Source of the DNA: Eudorina sp. 2006-703-Eu-15
Taxonomy: Eukaryota; Chlorophyta; Chlorophyceae; Chlamydomonadales; Volvocaceae
Length of the DNA stretch: 64,000 nucleotides
Assembly (NCBI GenBank): GCA_003117195.1
Contig: BDSI01000179.1
Location: 124,001-188,000 of the forward strand
Direction: 5' to 3'
The notes below the pieces were generated by a model that made no database searches, was not told the DNA's origin, and worked only from the letters and a program-made list of their open reading frames with translations. Both the position numbers and the translations under genes were made by a program. This document shows positions 33,701-39,210 of this stretch, piece after piece (position 1 is the stretch's first letter; the number at the start of each line of letters is the position of its first letter).

Positions 33701-35436
33701 ACGGGGGGGACGTACAGGGGGAGGGGGCGTACGGGGGGGGGTGAGTACGGGGGGCGTATGGGGGGTCGAGTACGGGGGGGCGTAAGGGGGGGGAAGGCGT
33801 ACGGGGGGGAGGCGTAGGGGGGGGAGCGTACGGGGGGGAGAGTACGGGGGGGCGTACGGGGGGAAGGGGAGGCGTAGGGGGGCCGTACGGGGTGGGAAGG
33901 CGTACGGGGGGGGGGGGGGGCGTACGGGGGGGCGGGGCTGAGGAGGGTTTTAAGGGGGGGCGTTGGTGGGTGGGGTGGGGCAGGTTGCGGGTTGCGGGGG
34001 TGGAGGGAAGTGTGTGGGGATGCTGGGGTTGTTGGGTGGGGTGGGGTGGGGGGAAGGGAAGAGGGGTGGCAAGGCAGGGGGGTTATGCTCAAGGAGGATA
34101 GCTGGTGAAAACTGACGACAAAATAGTACGGACCAGTACGTGCCGGTTGTTGCATCATTCAGCGGCATACCTGGACTCTCCTCTGCAGTACGAACCAGTG
34201 CCTGCACATTAGTTTTCCCAAGAGGGCGAAGCAAGCACGATGACATGCCGTATGCCGGCGCGTCTTAGGCCAGTCCTCGCCAACGCCCTAGATAGCTACC
34301 CTCGTCCGTGCCCCCAGAGAGACCCGATTCGTCCCTCGTGGCCAAGCGGGTTGATTGCTTGGTTGTGTGCCTATACGTGGGCGTGTGCCCCTTGGTTTAA
34401 TTGAGCAAAGGTCGTGTATATTATGTACGTACGCTCTGAACGCATGCAGGCTGCACACGTGTCGGTGTTCATCCTCATCCTTTCAATTCAAAGAATGTTG
34501 GTTTCAACTTAAACGAACACACGCTCGTCTGTACTCCATCCGTCGCGTTTGTATCCGTGCAAGCGATTGACTTGCTTTGGTTCGCGGTGGCGCTGCCTTG
34601 GTTGACTGACCGTTCGTTATCACGAGGGACGGGTCGTTGACGGGCCAGGCACGAGGACGTATTGTACACATCTTGTCTGAGGCGCGCCAACGAAGCTCCG
34701 TTAGTAATGCGGCCAAGTGTGTGAGGAGTCCCCGCCCGCGTTGAGGCCGCCCTGCCGCCTTGCCGCCGCTTCTGACGACCACACCTGAATGTGTCCCTCA
34801 CCCTCGCTACATATCGATCGATTTGCCGCGTCAACACCCTTCCCACCGACACCCCCACACACGGCCCCACCTCCCTCCACCCGCTCCTCTTTCATCCCGG
34901 TGTATGTATGTCGGCCTATCAATGCCCCCTCCATCCATCCTTCGTTGGTCGGGTGCGTGATGCCTGGATGATGGGGGGCAGTGACCGAGGGATGTGTGCC
35001 TGCTTGCATGCATGCACGCAGGACGGCTGGACACCGCTGTACGTGGCGGCTCAGAACGGCCAACTGGACGTCGTCAAGCACTTGCTGTCCGTGGGGGCGG
35101 ACAAGGACAAGGCCAGCAAGGTCAGTACGTACGTACTGCTACAGGGTGCTCGTACATCGTGATCGATTGTGCATACCGCTCATACATCATTGCCAGCAGT
35201 GGGCCATGTCAACATGGGCAGTCGTCTGCCTGCGGGGCCGCTGTTCCACCTACCCCGCCACCGACTCCGTTTACTCCGTTGCTCTTGACGACCAACAAAT
35301 CTTACATGCTCACACACACCCTGCGTTACCGAGAGACCTTATGTGTGTGCGTATGTGACCTCAATGTGCAATCAAACAGGATGGCAAGAAGCCCAGAGAC
35401 GTGGCGACGCGCGATGACATCTGCGCCTTGCTGTAG
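635..35436 (+). CDS. Giant ankyrin-repeat protein gene, 3' portion (26 exons)
   Basis: Twenty-six exons can be joined in one frame with all introns in phase 0. Each internal exon is exactly one ankyrin repeat (consensus G-TPLH-AA--G---VV--LL--GAD), so any exon can be skipped, gained or lost without a frameshift. The 5' end is outside the window: the first visible exon already starts inside the repeat array and no start codon is seen. Ankyrin arrays are protein-binding scaffolds; no signal peptide, membrane segment or catalytic domain is visible in this part, so the partner and cellular location are unknown. The last exon supplies about 18 residues and a stop. Exons 1-16 mostly alternate between class A ([18 protein letters not shown]) and class B (MHFA..GN.ELLKALI..G.DKDMPN). 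Exons 17-25 are all class A, in a tandem cassette array. Introns run from under 400 bp to about 5.8 kb and carry most of the repeats described here. Exon calls are by eye; no transcript was available. Confidence 0.85.
1078..1176 (+). CDS. ANK exon 2, class A
   Basis: The 33 codons begin [20 protein letters not shown]. The acceptor is TACGCAG and the donor GTCAGT. With exon 1 before it this makes two A-like repeats in a row; I found no class B exon between them. Confidence 0.9.
1502..2161. mobile_element. 660-bp insertion with 17-bp target duplications
   Basis: The segment is bounded by perfect direct repeats ATCGTTACATATCTGCC at 1485-1501 and 2162-2178. The right end is a TATATATG/TGTATG simple-sequence tract, like the 3' tail of a short non-autonomous retroelement, and just inside it lies an antisense tRNA-like sequence. 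Long direct repeats of this kind are typical of target-primed reverse transcription. It lies in the intron between ANK exons 2 and 3. No coding region is convincing. Confidence 0.65.
2013..2123 (-). tRNA. tRNA-like sequence, interrupted or pseudogene
   Basis: Read on the minus strand, a 7-bp acceptor stem forms between ACCGGCG (2123-2117) and CGTCGGT (2019-2013). A D-arm GCTC..GAGC with a perfect A box occupies 2114-2099, and a perfect T-arm ATGGG-TTCGAAT-CCCAT occupies 2036-2020. The anticodon region is about 40 nt too long and contains a second B box (GGTTCGACTCT). Positions equivalent to 27-29 and 41-43 still pair, but 30/40 and 31/39 do not. It may be an intron-bearing tRNA, a tRNA with another tRNA fragment inserted, or the tRNA-derived part of the surrounding 660-bp element. 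No anticodon can be assigned safely. Confidence 0.5.
2323..2421 (+). CDS. ANK exon 3, class B
   Basis: The first class B repeat starts [13 protein letters not shown] and ends TDTPNA. The acceptor is AACTGCAG and the donor GTGAGT. The MHFA motif in place of PLHxA is the class B hallmark. Confidence 0.88.
2735..2833 (+). CDS. ANK exon 4, class A
   Basis: The repeat starts [20 protein letters not shown]. The acceptor is TATACAG and the donor GTCAGC. The intron from exon 3 is only about 310 bp. Confidence 0.9.
3046..3551. mobile_element. hAT-type MITE, copy 1
   Basis: The 506-bp element has terminal inverted repeats CAGTGTTGCTATCTT (left) and AAGACAGCAACACTG (right, one mismatch) and perfect 8-bp target duplications ATCTGGAT at 3038-3045 and 3552-3559. 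An 8-bp duplication and CAGTG termini are hallmarks of the hAT superfamily. It has no transposase. A close relative sits at 41812-42317. Confidence 0.88.
3676..3825. repeat. Two short tandem arrays
   Basis: An 11-bp unit GTACCTCTGCC is repeated about six times, followed by a 10-bp unit CACTGACGTT repeated about five times. Both lie in the intron before ANK exon 5. Confidence 0.85.
3953..4054 (+). CDS. ANK exon 5, class B (34 codons)
   Basis: The repeat starts [20 protein letters not shown] and has one extra codon in the QQQ stretch of the second helix. The acceptor is TACGTAG and the donor GTAAGT. It is an unusually divergent class B repeat. Confidence 0.85.
4129..4215. repeat. Tandem duplication of about 45 bp
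   Basis: The block GTGCACCCAACCGGGAACGA and its downstream bases ending GTCTAGTTAG occur twice in succession. It is a simple intronic duplication. Confidence 0.85.
4479..4577 (+). CDS. ANK exon 6, class A
   Basis: The repeat starts [20 protein letters not shown] and ends KNKNGK. The acceptor is GCACGCAG and the donor GTTAGT. Confidence 0.9.
4994..5092 (+). CDS. ANK exon 7, class B
   Basis: The repeat starts [20 protein letters not shown] and ends KDMPNK. The acceptor is AACGAAG and the donor GTGAGT. Confidence 0.9.
5764..5862 (+). CDS. ANK exon 8, class A
   Basis: The repeat starts [20 protein letters not shown] and ends KLKVDK. The acceptor is GTTACAG and the donor GTCAGT. The following intron is about 5.8 kb, the longest placed between two exons of this gene, and is filled by repeat families described below. 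Confidence 0.9.
6243..8210. repeat. Dispersed repeat X, copy A (with minisatellite expansion)
   Basis: The sequence matches 9150-10489 from its first bases (ACAAGTAGGGG, CTTCCTTGAAGCCGG) to its last (GGGGCCCCGC.CAAAAA). The ends carry opposed GC-rich blocks containing GGGCGGGGCCCC preceded by AAAAA, so the repeat is bounded by short imperfect inverted repeats. Only short reading frames are present. It lies in the intron between ANK exons 8 and 9. Confidence 0.75.
7141..8148. repeat. GGACACAC octamer minisatellite, ~1 kb
   Basis: About 125 copies of the 8-bp unit GGACACAC run nearly without interruption. Rare defects are a C-run near 7335, one GCACCCACCAC variant and occasional missing or extra bases. 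Copy B of the host repeat has only two or three units at the same place, so the array arose by local expansion. Confidence 0.97.
8211..9149. other. Non-coding segment between repeat X copies
   Basis: The first ~80 bases hold C- and G-run hairpins. A strong stem-loop follows: TATCATGGCAGCTTG at 8487-8501 pairs perfectly with 8541-8555, and GTGGTG/CACCAC pair inside it. The rest is ordinary sequence with no supported exon. Short reading frames here lack ankyrin similarity. Confidence 0.6.
9150..10489. repeat. Dispersed repeat X, copy B
   Basis: This is the second copy of repeat X, close to copy A apart from a 356-bp insertion and the near absence of the GGACACAC array. Comparing the two copies gives the empty target site of the insertion. 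Confidence 0.75.
9706..10061. mobile_element. 356-bp insertion with 5-bp duplication
   Basis: Copy A of repeat X reads CAATACATATTGTTGAATTG. In copy B this is interrupted after CATAT, with a second CATAT at 10062-10066. The insert starts GGTTCTGGCACGACTG and ends CCCACACAAT. Near its left end an A-box-like TGGCACGACTG and a perfect B box GGTTCGACCCC (9755-9765) have tRNA-like spacing, suggesting a SINE. A 5-bp duplication would also fit a solo LTR, but the TG..CA termini expected of an LTR are missing. Confidence 0.6.
10763..11162. repeat. 62-bp direct repeats flanking 276 bp, GC-rich
   Basis: The block running from CGGGGGCCTAGATCGCGGCC to CCCCTTGCTCAGG occurs at 10763-10824 and 11101-11162 with one mismatch. 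Each copy contains CCTGAGCA and TGCTCAGG, which can pair as a hairpin. Open frames between them are GC artefacts with no recognised domain. Confidence 0.75.
11179..11395. repeat. Dispersed repeat Y, copy 2
   Basis: Diverged copy of the first ~215 bases of the window. It contains the 21-bp odd palindrome ATATAAAATT-G-AATTTTATAT at 11228-11248 and two copies of the palindromic core CTTGCTCGAGCA(A/C)GG. Confidence 0.7.
11445..11590. repeat. AAT-type microsatellite
   Basis: Imperfect (AAT)n with interspersed CAT and GATATT units fills the sequence just before ANK exon 9. Confidence 0.9.
11646..11744 (+). CDS. ANK exon 9, class B
   Basis: The repeat starts [20 protein letters not shown] and ends KDMPNT. 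The acceptor is ATTGAAG and the donor GTGAGT. It closely resembles exon 7. Confidence 0.9.
12161..12259 (+). CDS. ANK exon 10, class A
   Basis: The repeat starts [20 protein letters not shown] and ends KHKVDK. The acceptor is GACCACAG and the donor GTATGT, unlike the GTCAGT of most class A exons. Confidence 0.9.
12545..12643 (+). CDS. ANK exon 11, class B
   Basis: The repeat starts [20 protein letters not shown] and ends KDMPNQ. The acceptor is TGATTAG and the donor GTGAGT. Confidence 0.9.
12953..13592 (-). pseudogene. Gag-like reading frame with frameshifts
   Basis: Read on the minus strand, a hydrophilic protein of about 210 residues can be followed only by changing frame twice. It starts [10 protein letters not shown] and shifts into a Pro/Gly/Lys-rich stretch ([17 protein letters not shown]). 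It shifts again near 13385-13360 into a charged helical segment ([20 protein letters not shown]) and then runs open to a TGA at 12953. A basic N-terminus, low-complexity middle and coiled-coil-like centre fit a retrotransposon Gag, but I recognise no capsid or zinc-knuckle motif. It lies antisense in the intron between ANK exons 11 and 12. Confidence 0.45.
14090..14188 (+). CDS. ANK exon 12, class A
   Basis: The repeat starts [20 protein letters not shown] and ends RHKVDK. The acceptor is CTATGCAG and the donor GTCAGT. LG replaces the usual DG at the start, shared with exon 14. Confidence 0.9.
14620..14718 (+). CDS. ANK exon 13, class B
   Basis: The repeat starts [20 protein letters not shown] and ends KDMPNQ. 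The acceptor is TTTGCAAG and the donor GTGAGT. It is the closest relative of exon 11, supporting duplication of an A-B exon pair. Confidence 0.9.
15721..15819 (+). CDS. ANK exon 14, class A
   Basis: The repeat starts [20 protein letters not shown] and ends KQKKDK. The acceptor is GCTTGCAG and the donor GTCAGT. T replaces the second helix-1 Ala and R replaces the Gly of GAD, so it is slightly degenerate. Confidence 0.88.
15960..16060. repeat. Nested palindromes (foldback)
   Basis: A perfect 24-bp palindrome with half-site CACTAATTTTGC occupies 16005-16028. Around it CCTCCGAG (left) faces CTCGGAGG (right), with further GAGCGAGG/CCTCGCTC-like pairing. It resembles a miniature foldback element in the intron after ANK exon 14. 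Confidence 0.75.
16085..16275. repeat. Two tandem ~105-bp repeats
   Basis: GCGGATAT.T.TGCAGTT.TGTTCAC and the following bases to CGCCCATCCGCATGACTTCAA occur twice, about 113 bp apart, with moderate divergence. It is non-coding. Confidence 0.8.
16342..16443 (+). CDS. ANK exon 15, class B (34 codons)
   Basis: The repeat starts [20 protein letters not shown] and ends KDIPNG. One extra codon falls in the VVEQE segment, as in exon 5. The acceptor is CATACAAG and the donor GTGAGT. Confidence 0.88.
16809..16907 (+). CDS. ANK exon 16, class A
   Basis: The repeat starts [20 protein letters not shown] and ends KNKKGQ. The acceptor is CACGCAG and the donor GTTCGT, which is weak. It is the last exon before the cassette array. 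Confidence 0.88.
16908..18135. other. Intron between ANK exon 16 and the cassette array
   Basis: No ankyrin exon, RNA gene or recognised element is visible here. A reading frame at 17301-17591 has no features I recognise. A class B exon would be expected by the alternation rule but is absent. Confidence 0.5.
19480..19578 (+). CDS. ANK exon 17, cassette 1
   Basis: Variable codons read R3, Y7, L8, K11, H14, P15 and A-S-N at 31-33. The acceptor is ATGCATGCAG and the donor GTCAGT. It is the only cassette with Pro in place of Leu at codon 15, which could destabilise the helix turn. Confidence 0.92.
21373..21471 (+). CDS. ANK exon 18, cassette 2
   Basis: Variable codons read R3, Y7, L8, Y11, H14, L15, A-S-N 31-33. 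It differs from cassette 1 at codons 11 and 15 only. The acceptor is GCACGCAG and the donor GTCAGT. Confidence 0.92.
23341..23439 (+). CDS. ANK exon 19, cassette 3
   Basis: Variable codons read C3, H7, M8, Y11, H14, L15, A-S-N 31-33. A Cys at position 3 is shared only with cassette 6. Confidence 0.92.
25282..25380 (+). CDS. ANK exon 20, cassette 4
   Basis: Variable codons read G3, H7, M8, Y11, H14, L15, A-S-N 31-33. The cassette is otherwise almost a copy of cassette 3; in the exon only codon 3 differs (TGC versus GGG). Confidence 0.92.
27387..27485 (+). CDS. ANK exon 21, cassette 5
   Basis: Variable codons read W3, N7, V8, W11, Q14, L15, G-D-K 31-33. It carries the array's only synonymous variant (GTA at codon 24), shared with cassette 7. 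Confidence 0.92.
29349..29447 (+). CDS. ANK exon 22, cassette 6
   Basis: Variable codons read C3, H7, M8, W11, Q14, L15, G-D-K 31-33. The 5' half matches cassette 3 and the 3' half matches cassettes 5 and 7, as expected if exon segments are shuffled by gene conversion. Confidence 0.92.
31401..31499 (+). CDS. ANK exon 23, cassette 7
   Basis: Variable codons read W3, H7, T8, W11, Q14, L15, G-D-K 31-33. The Thr at position 8 (ACG) is unique in the array. GTA at codon 24 is shared with cassette 5. Confidence 0.92.
33273..33371 (+). CDS. ANK exon 24, cassette 8
   Basis: Variable codons read W3, Y7, V8, E11, H14, L15, A-N-N 31-33. E11 is unique in the array. Confidence 0.92.
35022..35120 (+). CDS. 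ANK exon 25, cassette 9
   Basis: Variable codons read W3, Y7, V8, Q11, Q14, L15, A-S-K 31-33. Sequence similarity to the other cassettes ends just after the donor (GTCAGTACGT). Confidence 0.92.
35380..35436 (+). CDS. ANK gene terminal exon with stop
   Basis: After acceptor ATCAAACAG the frame reads [18 protein letters not shown] and stops at TAG. It is the first half of an ankyrin-like cap (D-G-K-P-x-D-V-A), a common way for ankyrin arrays to end. The phase matches all upstream exons. Confidence 0.85.
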   Translation, partial: DGKKPRDVATRDDICALL

Positions 35437-35639
35437 AAGGAACGTTCCTTTTAAACGCACAGTGCACGTTATGCAGCTTTGGGTCGGGTAGGTTGCCATT
35501 CGTTCCGGGAGGCCTACCTGTCGGGCGATCACCCACACATACATCGACATATAGACCGAGACAGAGTGTTCGCGTGCATGCGGTGGATGGATGGATGGAT
35601 GGATGGGGCAAAGGGTTGGGATGCCGACGACCACCCGTC

Positions 35640-37060
35640 GTTCAACATCGCCCGCAGGTACGTACTAAAGATGCCCACACACCTTGTGGCGTGGTGCTGG
35701 AACGCGCCCCTGTGGGGGAACGAACCCACTGCTCCCGGAGGACCTGCCCGAGGGGGGGCGCCCCGGGCTATCTAGAGCATGTGTTCCCAGATCTGGTGGA
35801 CTGCACCGGGCTGCAAACCGTCGGGCAACTGATCCGTGCGGGGGAGACGCTCCGGATGGTAACCGACGGCTGGGCAGAGCAACATTCCACAGGCTCCGCT
35901 CGCATGGCACGGTGCGCTGCTGCGCGGGCCTGGGCGGCCTTCGTACATGTACGTATGACTGCCTGGGCCCTCTCGCGGGGGCAGGGCGATGGGGTGATGG
36001 GCGGCAATGGGCCGAGCTAGACCGGCGCCTGGCCGACCTCGGAGCCAAGGACACCAGCGTCCTCCGGTGGTGACACGCAGCCGCCCGAGAGGTGGGGGCG
36101 GATGGGGCCCAGGGGCCGTCGGTGCCAAGGGGATGGAAGAGGAGGTGCGGCCCATGCTGCTCGATCGCATGGGCTGGCGGTTGAAGAATGGGCTGAAGGT
36201 GGCCCTGGGCGGGAGAGTACTCGGTCCGGGTGGGTACGGCGATGCAACTAGCCGAGGTGGTGGATCGACGCAGTGCGGCCCACTGGGTGTTCCGTCGCCA
36301 GCGAGGCGCTGGGGCTGGGGGCCACCGCCCCCCTCACTCAGGTGGCGGCGGCCCGGATCCAGGGGCTGCTAGCTGAGCCGCCTCTGGCTTGGCACCCGAT
36401 GGGAAAACGAGCATAAAGAGGCCTTTTGGCGCCTTACAGTCGACGGCATCCCGTTGTTGGGCAATTCCCGTATGCGGCACGCACGGGGGGCGCGATGTGG
36501 GCGTGACGGGTACCCAGCAGTGGAAGGCGAGGGGGCAGGCACACCCCGCCAGCACCATTTCTGGTCGTGGCGGGTGGCCCAGGCGGTGGTGGGGCAGATG
36601 GAATCTCGCCTAGGGGCGCGGCTACGGAGGACTCATGTCTGGATGGCGGACCCCCCGCCACCCGCGGAGCAACGTGTCTGGGATGTGGTGGTATTGGCCG
36701 CGATCGCAGCCATGGAGACTGGCCGCCGGTTCATGGCGGCTGCCTTGCGGCGGACAGCTCCCGGTCAGGGTCCGACTGTGTCGCCGGGACAGGAGTTAGT
36801 TAGCAAGGGGAGCGGCGTGCCGTCGCTGACTTCTTGGGGGGGGGGGGCCTTCATGGGTTTGCCCAGTTGGGCCTCCCGCGACGTGGATGGACCTCGGTGG
36901 GCCCGTTCCACCCTTTCTTGAGAGTGTCGGGGGGAGTCTTGCGGTGTATGTGCGGGGCCTGCTCCTGAGAGCTGAGGCACGGGCGCTCCGTCGCCTATCT
37001 GTTTTGCTACGGGTTCACCTGCCCGGGGCCCAAGTCGGGGACCTGGCCTACCCTCAGATG
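35640..37060 (+). pseudogene. Decayed LINE (non-LTR retrotransposon) reverse transcriptase C-terminal region
   Basis: Fragments in different frames read in the order expected for the end of a LINE ORF2. They are a WCWNAPLWGNE segment near 35690, LEHVFPDLVDCTGLQTVGQL near 35775, and later HHFWSWRVAQAVVGQMESRL near 36560 followed by AIAAMETGRRFM. A CxxC-like PVCGTHG stretch precedes HHFW, resembling the C-terminal zinc-binding region after the reverse transcriptase domain. Several frameshifts and stops separate the pieces. The catalytic YADD region is not present, consistent with 5' truncation. Identification is by family resemblance only. Confidence 0.5.
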
Positions 37061-37560
37061 GGGTAGGAGGCCGGGCTCCCGTTGGTAGCTATTTTGTTGC
37101 TTGGTCACGATTGATGCGGGTTACCCCACTAGCGGACGCTGGGCAGTGTCACGAGCCAGGCGTGGGTCTTCCAAGACCTCGAGAGGGTGCAGCGCTGGGT
37201 GCTTCAGGGGTGGTGATAGCTGGGTAATGGGGTGCCTGTGTGGGCGACCTTCCCCGTGCCTTGTCTTATCCACTACTGGGGATTCCGCCCTCTGCTGTTC
37301 CCTTCGGTGGAGTTGCCCCGCTGTGCGCCTCTGCTTGCTTCGGTGTCTGTCTGGGTGGGGTCATGGCCTGGTGTGTTTTTGGCGGCATGATTCGCGCGTG
37401 GTGGTGGCTGGATGGATGCGTGTGCAGTTCTTGGTAGGGGTTGATGAGATGAGGCGCCTACGAGCTATCTGGGGCCGTTGGAACGCCCGGTCGGGACCAA
37501 GGGTCCACCTTATAACGGTTATACGTAACGGCCACATTGCAAAAAAGGCTTAGGTCAGTG
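37061..37560 (+). mobile_element. LINE 3' untranslated region
   Basis: Non-coding sequence follows the LINE coding remnant and ends near CCGTTGGAACGCCCGGTCGG..CCACCTTATAACGG. The last ~75 bases recur at 62531-62605, which marks them as the 3' end of a mobile element. Confidence 0.55.
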
Positions 37561-38260
37561 TTGCTGGGTATGGCTCTCCCTAGAAAGAAGGCACCGGCGA
37601 TGCCCTTTGGATGGGGTGTACTACTGTAACAAATATAGAAAGGGGGTTACGTAATCGATGGCCTCACACGCAGGCGCACCCGACTCGATCCAGGCACGAT
37701 CCAGGCACCACCGGACCATACATACATACGTACATACATACATACATACATACATACATGCACGCATGGGGAAGGCAGCCGCCATTAGTAAGTACCGAAG
37801 GGGTTTAGGGGGAACCGTTGTACCATATATGTACTACATTCTTGACTTGTTCACGCCACGTCAGCAGCTGTTCGACATGGTCCGATGTACAGCAGGTTTT
37901 CCAACGATCGACCTGGCCAATTTCTTATTGAGGTCCTTACGACACATTTAAATATGTGAGGATGGTTGATATTCATGCAAATGCGGCCTATCGTTGGATC
38001 CGGATCCTACCTTGTATCCTCTCTACATACATCAGTTACCTTCATTTCTGTGTAGCCAGTCGATAACTTAGAATATGTATTACTGCTTGGGGACTGGTGC
38101 CTCGCTGCTCGCGTGGCTGGCGCGAGTTGGGTCGAGTCATGCCAAGAGCAGGTGCGCAAAGAGTAAACCGCCGCAAGTACATATCAAGAATTGTTAAGCG
38201 CTGACCGATACGGCACGATCTTTCCGGGGATTCCGTAGGCAGTCCTGGCAACCGCTTCTC
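37561..38260. other. Intergenic sequence with CATA microsatellite
   Basis: A (CATA)n tract lies at about 37722-37760. Nothing else is recognised between the LINE relic and the recycling factor gene region. Confidence 0.5.
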
Positions 38261-39068
38261 GTGTTAGGCAGCGGGGACCGCAACCTGCTGCTGGCCGTTG
38301 GGACGACCGCCTCAGCGGCTCCTTCGTCCCTCCCCGCGACACGGCCCACCGCCTCAGGCGCCTTCGACCGCAGTGCACGGTGGCCGCTGCAGCTGCAGTT
38401 CACAACATTCGCTGCGAAAGGTGGGTGCAGCTTAAACCTTACCCCGCCCACCGGCCCCCATCGATGGAACGCGTAGCTAAGGCCCCAGCGCCTACCTGCC
38501 GGGACCCAAACCTCAATTATACATGTCCTATCCATAACAGTGGAAAAGAAGAGTTTGTCGCGTTGTCAGGTTTCCCCGTGCTGTTTCATTACGTACGGCG
38601 GCCGTGTGGCCGGCCTCGTGGTATCATTGGAAGTCATATGTGAGTTCGTACGTACCTGGGTGAGGGTTACACAGCCGCGTACGGGACAAGGGGGAAGGGC
38701 GGGAGGGGGAGGGAGAGGGGAGACGCGGAGGGCGGGCGGAAGGGCGGCCCTGTCTTGGTCGGCGACTTTATCATCCGCGGCCGCACAGACACACACCCCA
38801 TCAGCCTTCCGGGCCTCCCCGCGAGGCTGCTGCCGCCCTCCCCCACCCTTCACAACACTACTACAGCTGACTAATCGCTCCAGGGGTAGGCCCCCCTGCC
38901 TGGACTTCATCACCTCGCTGCTGCTGCTGCTGCTGCTGCTGCCTGGTGGTGGGGGCAGAGATAACGCCGTTCGCTTCAGCTTCCCGAACCCATTCTGGCA
39001 TCCACCCCCGCACCACCCCGCCTGCCACCTACGTACCACCCCCACCTCCACCACCCGGTTGGTCGCAG

Positions 39069-39210
39069 GAGGAGGGGCCAGACATGGTCGGGGCGGGGGG
39101 CCGGGCAAAGGGGCGGGAGGGGTCAAGGGCGACAGCAGGGGGTCGGACAAGGGAGCAGCAGTGGAGGAGGAGGCGGAGCTGCCCCAGTTTGACCTGGCAC
39201 CTTTCGTGAG
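39069..39210 (+). CDS. RRF exon a (5' end unresolved)
   Basis: The coding end is secure: EEEAELPQFDLAPFV followed by AG and a GTGGGT donor in phase 2, completed by the C of the next exon to give Ser. The start given uses the acceptor GGTCGCAG, but the frame is open further upstream and other AGs are possible. Confidence 0.6.

Larger units (their letters stand above)
18140..34080 (+). repeat. G-run/GTAC minisatellite tracts in each cassette
   Basis: Irregular repeats of GCGTACGGGGGG, GGCCGTAAGGGGG and relatives occupy about 18140-18545, 19855-20415, 21745-22400, 23715-24345, 25655-26430, 27762-28405, 29720-30450, 31775-32335 and 33645-34075. The G-runs are on the coding strand, so intron RNA would be G-rich and able to form G-quadruplexes and R-loops. 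Unit-length differences between cassettes come mainly from these tracts. Confidence 0.95.
18136..35150 (+). repeat. Nine-copy tandem cassette array (ANK exon plus G-rich intron)
   Basis: Nine copies of a ~1.75-2.1 kb unit lie head to tail. Order in each unit: a G-rich tract, a conserved spacer of about 900-1000 bp (TATAGCTGG.., TCATTCAGCGGCATACC.., CAATTCAAAGAATGTT..), one 99-nt ANK exon, then about 280 bp of conserved intron. Successive exon starts are 1893, 1968, 1941, 2105, 1962, 2052, 1872 and 1749 bp apart. Units 3 and 4 are nearly identical, as are pairs such as 5 and 7. The array stops abruptly about 15 bp past the ninth exon. Long Pro-rich minus-strand reading frames across the array are by-products of the G-runs. 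Confidence 0.95.

Noticed and set aside
19480..35120. Diversity-generating retroelement behind the variable ankyrin codons
   Set aside because: No template repeat or adjacent reverse transcriptase is seen, and variable codons do not show the adenine-specific pattern (changes include C/T/G first bases and ATG/CTG/GTG).
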